A stretch of 16,283 nt of DNA, taken from contig JBILMS010000067.1 in assembly GCA_044375415.1 (NCBI GenBank), positions 1 to 16,283 of the forward strand, given 5' to 3'. This DNA comes from JAWXBG01 sp044375415 (GTDB lineage: Bacteria; Bacteroidota; Bacteroidia; Flavobacteriales_D; Sanyastnellaceae). The stretch's first letter is position 1; every line of letters begins with the position of its first letter. The notes beneath the pieces are model-generated. The model was not told where the DNA came from. It did no database searches and saw only the letters and a program-made list of their open reading frames with translations. Positions 7,318 to 13,730 of this stretch are shown here, in pieces. The position numbers and the translations under genes were made by a program.

Positions 7318-7893
7318 ATGAAAACTTTTATTATCGTCGCTGTTCTCAGTGTTATTGCCATTGCCATTTATGCTTTTCGGAGTACGAAAAAACATCCCGC
7401 AGTACTTTTCTCTGAAAATGAAACCTCCTTTTACGATCTTACTTATGTGTCGTTGGAAGGAAAGAGTATCCAAATGTCCGATTACAAGGGCAAATACGTT
7501 TTATGCGTAAATGTTGCTTCGAAATGTGGCTACACTGATCAGTATGAAGAACTTCAACAACTGCAAGATCAGTATAAAGAAAATTTAGTGGTGATTGGAT
7601 TTCCGTGCAATCAGTTCCTCAGTCAAGAACCGGGAACAGCAGAAGAAATTCGAGAGTTCTGTACAAAAAATTATGGCGTTCAATTTCCTCTCAGCGAAAA
7701 ATTGGACGTAAAGGGAACAAAACAACATCCGGTCTATCAATGGCTCACCTCCAAACAACTCAATGGAGTATCCGACGACGAAGTGAAATGGAATTTTCAC
7801 AAGTATCTCATCTCTCCCAATGGAAAATGGTTGCAAGCATTCTCGAGCAAAGTGAAACCTTTGAGTAGCGATATCACCTCTCTAATCAAGTAA
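7318..7893 (+). CDS. Glutathione peroxidase family, thioredoxin-dependent type, membrane-anchored
   Basis: This enzyme reduces hydrogen peroxide or lipid hydroperoxides. It has 191 residues. A hydrophobic segment at 3-20 should anchor or export it, followed by the GPx domain. The peroxidatic Cys70 is in NVASKCGYT. FPCNQFLSQEPG 95-106 carries the tetrad Gln103. WN at 158-159 in VKWNFHKYLI completes the tetrad. Cys115 in EFCTKNYGVQFP sits where yeast Gpx3 has its resolving cysteine, which suggests a two-cysteine mechanism reduced by thioredoxin-like proteins and not by glutathione. It is the first gene of a tight operon: the next start follows its stop after one base, and that gene encodes a thioredoxin-fold protein. 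Which side of the membrane the domain faces is not certain; the basic residues after the hydrophobic stretch (RSTKK) leave both orientations open. Confidence 0.92.
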   Translation: MKTFIIVAVLSVIAIAIYAFRSTKKHPAVLFSENETSFYDLTYVSLEGKSIQMSDYKGKYVLCVNVASKCGYTDQYEELQQLQDQYKENLVVIGFPCNQFLSQEPGTAEEIREFCTKNYGVQFPLSEKLDVKGTKQHPVYQWLTSKQLNGVSDDEVKWNFHKYLISPNGKWLQAFSSKVKPLSSDITSLIK

Positions 7894-7894
7894 T

Positions 7895-8230
7895 ATGGGA
7901 TGGATTCAATTAACCTCATTAGACCAACTCAACGAAATCGATGAGCGATCGAAGGTAAAACCGGTACTCATTTTCAAACATAGTACTCGGTGTTCGATAA
8001 GTTCAACAGCCATGAACCGGATGAATGGGGCACTGGAAAATTTATCCGAGAAGTCGGATACGTTTTACCTTGATCTGCTTTCTTTCCGAAACATTTCAAA
8101 TGAAATTGAAAGTAGATACCACGTTCATCACGAGTCTCCGCAAGTGATGATTATAAAAAATGGTATCAGTGTGCACCATGCTTCACATTTAGGAATCAGC
8201 CCGGCAAATCTGATTGAACAGTTAGTTTAA
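7895..8230 (+). CDS. ytxJ: YtxJ family thioredoxin-fold protein (bacillithiol-system redox protein)
   Basis: The YtxJ family (monothiol, thioredoxin fold) is thought to act as a bacilliredoxin-like protein in species with bacillithiol; the exact partner is not settled. The 111-residue protein matches the family in length and motifs. HSTRCSISSTAMNRM 29-43 has the single active-site Cys33. FYLDLLSFRNISNEI 57-71 follows. HESPQVMIIKNG 79-90 has the Ser-Pro of the cis-proline loop. There is no signal peptide, so it is cytoplasmic. The ATG follows the peroxidase stop after one base, which implies translational coupling and a joint role. It may reduce the peroxidase if the two face the same compartment, or it may protect cytoplasmic thiols in parallel. 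Confidence 0.85.
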   Translation: MGWIQLTSLDQLNEIDERSKVKPVLIFKHSTRCSISSTAMNRMNGALENLSEKSDTFYLDLLSFRNISNEIESRYHVHHESPQVMIIKNGISVHHASHLGISPANLIEQLV

Positions 8231-8245
8231 TTTACTTTTCATTAT

Positions 8246-8893
8246 ATGAATTTTCAATATATCCGCGTCCTACTTACCTCAGTATCGCTTCTATTACTCG
8301 TCTCGGTTTTAAGAACTCAGAGCACACTTTCTCAAAAAGATCTCAAGTGGTTAGCTTCTACTATGGCGGGAGAATTCACAAGTGAAAAACAATCTGAAGT
8401 TGATTCTGCCTACTTCCATATTGTACTTCGGATGAAACCAATTTGGGAAAACAGGTCGGATGGATACTGGTTTTATGTTGAGCAAAGTGTTGCCAGTACT
8501 CAAGACAAACCCTATCGACAGCGGATATACCACCTCTTCGCGGAAGGTGATAGCATTGCAGTCAGTCAGGTATATGAATTGCCGAACCCCATGCGATTTG
8601 CAGGTGCGTGGAAAGATGTAAATAAGTTGAACGAAATAACGAACGACTCTCTCATGAACAGAGCCGGATGCGCCATATACCTGCGTAAGAAAAGTAAAAA
8701 TCATTTCTCAGGCTCCACTCCGGAAAAGGAATGCCTCAGCTCCCTTCGAGGTGCCACCTATGCAACTTCTGAAGTTGAAATTAAAAAGAATCTCATCGAA
8801 AGTTGGGACCGCGGTTGGAATGCTGAAGACAAACAAGTGTGGGGCGCCGAAAAAGGACCCTACCTCTTTATTAAAAAAAGGAAATTGAAGTAG
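8246..8893 (+). CDS. CpeT/CpcT family exported protein
   Basis: CpeT/CpcT proteins of cyanobacteria attach bilins to phycobiliproteins; relatives in other bacteria have no proven role. The 215-residue protein has an N-terminal hydrophobic segment (6-22) like a signal peptide, then the family motifs in order: ASTMAGEFTSEKQS 37-50, PIWENRSDGYWFYVEQ 65-80, PYRQRIYHL 89-97, AGC 140-142, Cys163, LRGATYATSE 167-176, WDRGWN 187-192 and QVWGAEKGPYLF 197-208. The window shows nothing photosynthetic. It starts 15 bases after ytxJ and ends the peroxidase operon, so an envelope stress or tetrapyrrole-related function is worth considering, but no ligand can be read from the sequence. The cysteines at 142 and 163 might form a disulphide. 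Confidence 0.85.
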   Translation: MNFQYIRVLLTSVSLLLLVSVLRTQSTLSQKDLKWLASTMAGEFTSEKQSEVDSAYFHIVLRMKPIWENRSDGYWFYVEQSVASTQDKPYRQRIYHLFAEGDSIAVSQVYELPNPMRFAGAWKDVNKLNEITNDSLMNRAGCAIYLRKKSKNHFSGSTPEKECLSSLRGATYATSEVEIKKNLIESWDRGWNAEDKQVWGAEKGPYLFIKKRKLK

Positions 8894-8897
8894 TTGC

Positions 8898-10883
8898 TCA
8901 ATAAGGTCTCACCTGTTTCAGGTACAAGACACCATCCTTATCAATTTTAAATTCAATGTCCAACGAAAAATTGGGATACTCATCTTTTGATCCCCATTTT
9001 TTTTCGTAATAAAAATATTCTTTCACTTGCTCAACTGCGATGTACAACCTATAGGCCTCTTCTATACTAAGCAGTGATGCCGTCGGACTCAACGACGAAT
9101 ATGTAATGATGTTTCGATTTACCTCGTTCGATTCGTTCCTAAATAACCACGCCGGTGTTGCTACATATTGCTCACAAATTACACTGTCGGGTGGATTTAC
9201 AACTGACACATCCCCCAATTGGACATTTACGGTGTGACCTGTAAAATCACTTCTGTACAAATGACTGGATACCACTACTCCATTCACCCTTTCATCCGGA
9301 AAACTTCGATGTACCAATATCGCCATCTTCGCTTCCCTTTGTGGAATCGCATGAAAAGACCTCTCCATAAAAGCCCGATAGGTCCATGTGCTTGCCCATA
9401 CATCTTTGATAGCATCAGCCACTGTTCTTGATGTATCAACGAAACTTCCGGTTTTACTATTGTATAAACCCGCCCCACTAAATCCTTCCACATCTTCAAT
9501 ATTACTACTGCTCCTAAATCTAAAACGATCACCGCAATTGCATTCCTTCATCATTGCTATTACTTCCTTTTCCAATTGCGGATTGAGTGGCTTCAGACGA
9601 ATCTGCTTTCTTAGTTCTTTGAGCTTTACTTTTAAATCGTCGAAGTCTCCGGATGTAAAAGCGCTATTCAATAGGCTGTTCATTGCCAAGTATATTTCCG
9701 GACTTGTAATATGCTCTTGATAATAATAAAATGGAATCGCAAAAGCACCTTCGGGCACATTAAACATACTGCTGCTTCGATCCGAAAGATGCCGCAATTC
9801 TCCGAATGAAGCTGCTTTATTTCCAACAGCATCTTTATCCTTTAAACGAATTTCCCGAACCGGTAAAATCTCTTTTACCTCTAAATTTACAGGTGGTATG
9901 TAAGCAGGATCCATGGATCCCGTAACGTCAACTCCATACGCCAGCTCATGAATTTCTAATCCGTGTTGGCTGACAGACAATTCAACATACTTCCCGTCGA
10001 GTGCTCTTACATCTTCTCTATCGATAAAATTAACATCAGCGGCAGAAGGGATGTGGCGACTTCTACCCAATATTGAAATATGTGACAGCGGAGTTTGAAT
10101 GGTGTTTGTAACCATTCCTATACAACGTGGAATTACTGAGGGAGTACCGCGAAAAACTATGATATCTTCCCGTTCAATTTCCTCATAAAGACTATCCATA
10201 TCCTCCACGATTCTAAGTCGACCCTCCACTTTTCCGGGATACAATACTTGATACGTTTGACCTGAATATAACTCAAGTGGACTTATCGTTTTCCAATGTT
10301 CCAAACCGGAAGGCATCATAGCCAATCGATCCGAGTTTAGTAGCACCATCAAGTCACTTCCAATAAAAGTAGTGCTCTCGATAGTCTTGTATAATTCGAT
10401 TAACTGATCTGAACTATATCTGCTATTGCTGGTGAACTCGAGCACATATTTATTCTGTGATTCAAAATAATTGAGACTCGCTAAAATGTATTGTTGTCCG
10501 AACTCCGAAGAATAATTGTTGTTGTTAAACCATTGCAGGCCCGCCGAAAACCCGAGTTCTCCGGCACAAAAATCATAATGCAAGGGGTATTTTACTGAGT
10601 TCACATAGTAGATCTGCTTATTCGATAATTGATACACAACCTTTACAGATGAGACTTGTGCGAAGACATCTGAAAGAGGTTCGCCCTTGAGTACATCGTA
10701 ATTAGCACGATCGGGAATAGACACTTGATAAGGTGCTGATGGATCAAGCGAATTTGCTCCATCCACGATTGCCTTTTTCTCTTTACATGCAATAAGAACC
10801 ATTGCACAAGAAAAAGCAACCACCATGTAGCCCGAAAATACCCATAAAAATCTTCGCTTGTATACTTGAAGGTTTTGCGACAT
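8898..10883 (-). CDS. Lipoprotein with phosphohistidine and PEP/pyruvate-binding (PPDK-N) ATP-grasp domains, dikinase-like
   Basis: The 661-residue product begins with a long basic N-region and a hydrophobic helix ending in the lipobox LIAC (Cys33), so it is probably a lipoprotein outside the cytoplasm. After an unassigned domain (about 50-235) comes a swivelling phosphohistidine domain with TPLSHISILGRSR (His268). A PPDK-N ATP-grasp module follows: VGNKAASFGEL 353-363 with Lys356, RFRFRSSSNIEDVEGFSGAG 453-472, WASTWTYRAFMER 496-508, and the C-terminal VLYLKQVRPY. Histidine domain before ATP-grasp is the order found in glucan/phosphoglucan water dikinases, and is the reverse of PEP synthase. 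The C-terminal PEP barrel is missing. The substrate is unknown, and an ATP source outside the cytoplasm is puzzling. A start at 11000 would overlap the upstream gene; the ATG at 10883 follows that gene's stop after 8 bases. Confidence 0.82.
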   Translation of the reverse strand: MSQNLQVYKRRFLWVFSGYMVVAFSCAMVLIACKEKKAIVDGANSLDPSAPYQVSIPDRANYDVLKGEPLSDVFAQVSSVKVVYQLSNKQIYYVNSVKYPLHYDFCAGELGFSAGLQWFNNNNYSSEFGQQYILASLNYFESQNKYVLEFTSNSRYSSDQLIELYKTIESTTFIGSDLMVLLNSDRLAMMPSGLEHWKTISPLELYSGQTYQVLYPGKVEGRLRIVEDMDSLYEEIEREDIIVFRGTPSVIPRCIGMVTNTIQTPLSHISILGRSRHIPSAADVNFIDREDVRALDGKYVELSVSQHGLEIHELAYGVDVTGSMDPAYIPPVNLEVKEILPVREIRLKDKDAVGNKAASFGELRHLSDRSSSMFNVPEGAFAIPFYYYQEHITSPEIYLAMNSLLNSAFTSGDFDDLKVKLKELRKQIRLKPLNPQLEKEVIAMMKECNCGDRFRFRSSSNIEDVEGFSGAGLYNSKTGSFVDTSRTVADAIKDVWASTWTYRAFMERSFHAIPQREAKMAILVHRSFPDERVNGVVVSSHLYRSDFTGHTVNVQLGDVSVVNPPDSVICEQYVATPAWLFRNESNEVNRNIITYSSLSPTASLLSIEEAYRLYIAVEQVKEYFYYEKKWGSKDEYPNFSLDIEFKIDKDGVLYLKQVRPY

Positions 10884-10891
10884 AGGACTAT

Positions 10892-11146
10892 TTAAAAAGT
10901 TTTTAGCATTATAAATCCTTGAACTGCGATCAACGTCAAAGTCGACAGCCCAAGCCAAGGGATGAAAAAAATCCAAATCAAAACGGCCAAGCCCTGCCAA
11001 GATAAAGTGATGTATCCAAATAAGCGAATACTACTTTTTTTCCGTTTTATGTTTTTGATGGATAAGATCAGATTCAGAATACAAAAAAGGAAAGGAATCA
11101 AACCCACGGCAAAAAACAGAAAAACATCGCCCGGAGCAGGGTCCAT
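10892..11146 (-). CDS. Small hydrophobic membrane protein, probably three helices
   Basis: From the ATG at 11146 this is an 84-residue protein of unknown family. Hydrophobic segments lie at about 7-29, 43-60 and 62-82, with a basic loop NIKRKKSSIR at 32-41, which by the positive-inside rule would face the cytoplasm. A TTG at 11191 would add 15 residues without a typical start context. The stop is 8 bases upstream of the lipoprotein ATG, so the two genes form one unit and the proteins may meet at the membrane. Small size and composition alone do not assign a function. The frame stays open with coherent helix composition, which is why I call it a gene. Confidence 0.65.
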   Translation of the reverse strand: MDPAPGDVFLFFAVGLIPFLFCILNLILSIKNIKRKKSSIRLFGYITLSWQGLAVLIWIFFIPWLGLSTLTLIAVQGFIMLKTF

Positions 11147-11222
11147 GTTATAAATTTTGGCAAGTAGAATAGGGGTATTGACCAAGTCCAATTTCTTTAG
11201 ATCCGCAAAGAAACGGTCTTTT

Positions 11223-11290
11223 GGCCCGGTTTAGTGTCTGCCGGGCCTCTATTGTCTTGAAATGCTTGCTATTAGCCCGAAAGACGCTAA
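11223..11290. repeat. GC-rich hairpin with a loop-to-downstream pairing
   Basis: GGCCCGG 11223-11229 pairs with CCGGGCC 11241-11247 (7 bp). Inside its 11-base loop, TTAGTGTCT 11231-11239 can pair with AGACGCTAA 11282-11290 (9 pairs, one G-T). Together they could form a pseudoknot. It lies in the divergent gap 11147-11355, upstream of the candidate ABC-F -7 box. No protein-coding reading is evident in this gap. Confidence 0.45.
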
Positions 11291-11326
11291 CATCTTGATT
11301 TTCGTGGAATAAGCTGATTCTATTCG

Positions 11327-11334
11327 TAACTTTG
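11327..11334 (+). promoter_or_regulatory. -7 box of the ABC-F gene
   Basis: TAACTTTG matches TAnnTTTG exactly and ends 21 bases before the GTG at 11356. It helps choose the start: the TTG at 11332 overlaps the box and would lie upstream of the expected transcription start. I found no well-placed -33 element. Confidence 0.5.
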
Positions 11335-11355
11335 CACCCCTCAAAAATTTGCATC

Positions 11356-12984
11356 GTGCTTACAGTTTCCAACCTTTCATTGCGCTACGGAAAGCGCACC
11401 CTTTTCGAAGAAGTTCATCTGAAGTTCACACCGGGCAATTGCTACGGCGTTATTGGTGCCAATGGTGCCGGTAAGTCAACCTTTCTCAAGATACTTTCGG
11501 GAGATATAGACCCAACGGGTGGCGATGTGATCATCACCCCCGGCGAGCGGATGAGCGTGCTCAAACAAAATCACTTTGAGTTCGACGCCTACCCTGTTCT
11601 TCAGACCGTTCTGATGGGCAATGAGAAGTTGTGGGATATCATGCAAGCCAAAGACGCCATTTATGCTAAGCTTGATTTTACAGAAAAAGACGGTGAACGA
11701 GCTGCCGAATTAGAGACTGTTTTTGCTGAGATGGACGGATGGAATGCCGAAAGCGACGCCGCAAACATGCTCAGCGGCCTTGGTATAAGAGAAGATTTGC
11801 ATCAAGTGCTAATGGGCGACTTGAGTGGAAAAGAAAAAGTTCGAGTATTGATCGCTCAAGCCCTTTTTGGGAATCCTGAAATTCTTTTGCTCGATGAGCC
11901 TACCAACGACCTTGACGTAGAAACCATCACTTGGCTAGAAAACTTTTTGGCCGATTTTCAGAATACTGTGATCGTTGTATCACACGACCGTCACTTCTTA
12001 GATGCAGTTTGCACGCATGTTGTGGATATCGACTATGGGAAGATTCAACTTTTTGCCGGTAACTATAGCTTCTGGTATGAAAGCAGTCAGCTAGCATCGA
12101 GACAACGCGCCGATCAGAATAAAAAAGTAGAAGACAAACGAAAAGAATTACAAGAATTTGTAGAGAGATTTAGCGCAAATGCCTCTAAATCGAGACAGGC
12201 AACAAGTCGTAAAAAATTGCTTGAGAAACTTGTGATCGACGATATCAAACCTTCCACACGAAAATATCCGGGCATTATTTTTAGACCGGATCGCGATTGT
12301 GGTGATCAAATTCTTGCCGTAAATAATCTTTCAAAAACTTCTCCGGAAGGTCAAGTGCAGTTTGCTGACATCACTTTTACCCTCATCAAAGGAGATAAAG
12401 TGGCGGTTTTATCAAAAGAGCATAGTGCCATCACCGCTTTTTTTCAGATCATAAATGGATACGAGCAACCCGATACCGGCACAGTAGATTGGGGAAGTAC
12501 TATTACCACTGCCTACCTGCCAAACAACAACGCGGAGTATTTCCAATCGAACGACAATTTGGTTGATTGGCTTCGTCAATACTCCAAAGACAAAGACGAA
12601 ACCTACATCAGAGGATTTTTGGGTAAAATGCTATTCAGCGGAGAAGAAGTTTTGAAGGCGTGTAATGTACTTAGCGGTGGAGAAAAAGTTCGCTGCATGA
12701 TTTCTCGTATGATGTTGGCCAGTGCGAATTGCCTTATCCTCGACGAACCTACCAACCACCTCGACCTCGAATCGATTACGGCGTTCAACAATGCCATGAA
12801 AGATTGGAAACACGTGGCATTATTTACTTCTCATGACCACGAGTTCACGCATACTGTTGCAAATCGCATCATTGAAATTACCCCTACAGGTTTGATCGAT
12901 AAACGAATGAGTTACGATGACTATTTGAACGATAAAAACATCAGAGCTCAGCGAGAAAAAATGTACGGTTCGGCTTTAGTGTAG
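11356..12984 (+). CDS. ABC-F family ATPase, YbiT-like
   Basis: ABC-F proteins bind the ribosome E site and affect translation; they have no membrane part. The 542-residue product from the GTG at 11356 (MLTVSNLSLRYGKRTLF) has two nucleotide-binding domains. The first has Walker A GANGAGKST 34-42, signature LSGKEK 156-161, Walker B LLLDEPTNDLD from 177, and SHDRHF 209-214. The linker at about 243-302 is long, charged and helical. The second domain has a degenerate P-loop (VLSKEHSAITAF, about 351-362), a normal signature LSGGEK 439-444, Walker B LILDEPTNHLD from about 460, and SHDHEF 492-497. In the head-to-tail sandwich, one ATP site is therefore canonical and the other degenerate. The sequence is closest in feel to YbiT-type proteins of Bacteroidota. 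The stop is 2 bases from the convergent ruvC stop. Confidence 0.9.
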   Translation: MLTVSNLSLRYGKRTLFEEVHLKFTPGNCYGVIGANGAGKSTFLKILSGDIDPTGGDVIITPGERMSVLKQNHFEFDAYPVLQTVLMGNEKLWDIMQAKDAIYAKLDFTEKDGERAAELETVFAEMDGWNAESDAANMLSGLGIREDLHQVLMGDLSGKEKVRVLIAQALFGNPEILLLDEPTNDLDVETITWLENFLADFQNTVIVVSHDRHFLDAVCTHVVDIDYGKIQLFAGNYSFWYESSQLASRQRADQNKKVEDKRKELQEFVERFSANASKSRQATSRKKLLEKLVIDDIKPSTRKYPGIIFRPDRDCGDQILAVNNLSKTSPEGQVQFADITFTLIKGDKVAVLSKEHSAITAFFQIINGYEQPDTGTVDWGSTITTAYLPNNNAEYFQSNDNLVDWLRQYSKDKDETYIRGFLGKMLFSGEEVLKACNVLSGGEKVRCMISRMMLASANCLILDEPTNHLDLESITAFNNAMKDWKHVALFTSHDHEFTHTVANRIIEITPTGLIDKRMSYDDYLNDKNIRAQREKMYGSALV

Positions 12985-12986
12985 CG

Positions 12987-13550
12987 TTATTTGAGACGAT
13001 CGGGATTATCTCTCAAAAAACCTTTCCAGCCACCTGTAGCTTTGGTTATTTGAATACCTGAAGAGGTTTGATAAAAGTGGCAAACCGCTGCGGCAAGTCC
13101 GTCAGTGGCATCCATTTTCGCCGGCATATCTTCATCCGGTATAGAAAGTAATCGTTGCAACATGGCAGCCACTTGCTCTTTGCTTGCACTCCCCTTTCCT
13201 GTGATCGATTGTTTTATTTTTCGAGGCGCATATTCAACAATTGGCATTTTCCTGCTCAAAGCAGCAGCAATGGCAACCCCTTGCGCACGACCTAACTTGA
13301 GCATACTCTGCACATTTTTTCCAAAAAAGGGTGCTTCAATCGCCAATTCATCCGGATGAAACTCATCGATGAGGCCAATGGTCCTTTCAAATATTTTCTG
13401 CAATTTGAGGGCGTGGTCACTGTATTTCTCCAGATGTAAAACGCCCATCAGCATCAATGACATTTTTTTTCCCTCTACCTTAATAAAGGCATAACCCATG
13501 ATGGTAGTACCGGGGTCTATACCCATTATTATTCTCTCTTTTGCTGCCAT
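12987..13550 (-). CDS. ruvC: Holliday junction endonuclease RuvC
   Basis: RuvC cleaves Holliday junctions with RuvAB during recombinational repair. From the ATG at 13550 the protein has 187 residues, normal for the family. The acidic catalytic residues are visible: Asp12 in GIDPGTTIMGYA, Glu72 in AIEAPFFGKN, and Asp147 and Asp150 in KMDATDGLAAAVCH. The basic segment APRKIKQSITGKGSASKEQV 108-127 is also typical. A TTG at 13568 would add six residues before the conserved start and is rejected. ruvA and ruvB are not in the window. The gene ends 2 bases from the ABC-F stop, so the two transcripts must overlap or end within each other's coding region. Confidence 0.95.
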   Translation of the reverse strand: MAAKERIIMGIDPGTTIMGYAFIKVEGKKMSLMLMGVLHLEKYSDHALKLQKIFERTIGLIDEFHPDELAIEAPFFGKNVQSMLKLGRAQGVAIAAALSRKMPIVEYAPRKIKQSITGKGSASKEQVAAMLQRLLSIPDEDMPAKMDATDGLAAAVCHFYQTSSGIQITKATGGWKGFLRDNPDRLK

Positions 13551-13580
13551 ATTTATTTCAACCCCCAATAAGCCTTAGAT

Positions 13581-13633
13581 CATTTCGAAATGTGCTATGT
13601 TCCCCGATTCTCACATCTAAGCACCGGAACATA
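13581..13633. repeat. Two dyads in the ruvC/glycosyltransferase divergent gap
   Basis: CATTTCGAAATG at 13581-13592 is a perfect 12-base palindrome. TATGTTCC 13596-13603 pairs exactly with GGAACATA 13626-13633 around a 22-base spacer, followed on the plus strand by a T-rich stretch. The gap 13551-13730 has no other feature that I can support. These may be operators for the divergent promoters. Confidence 0.4.
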
Positions 13634-13730
13634 CTTCTTGTTCGTTTTCTCTGCGTTATTTGGTTCAAATGTCGTGCATAGAAACTCATCGACACAAATT
13701 GATTACTTTCAAAGCCTATAATTCAAGACG

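Noticed and set aside
9219..9720. Open frames on both strands inside the dikinase-like gene
   Set aside because: They are overlapping shadows of a long frame with conserved motifs.
8898..11000. Longer form of the dikinase-like lipoprotein starting at 11000
   Set aside because: The extra 39 residues overlap the 84-residue membrane protein gene in another frame and would bury the signal sequence; the ATG at 10883 fits better.
11332..11355. TTG at 11332 as the start of the ABC-F gene
   Set aside because: It overlaps a perfect TAnnTTTG box; homologous proteins of this kind begin at MLTVSNLSLRYG, which fits the GTG at 11356.
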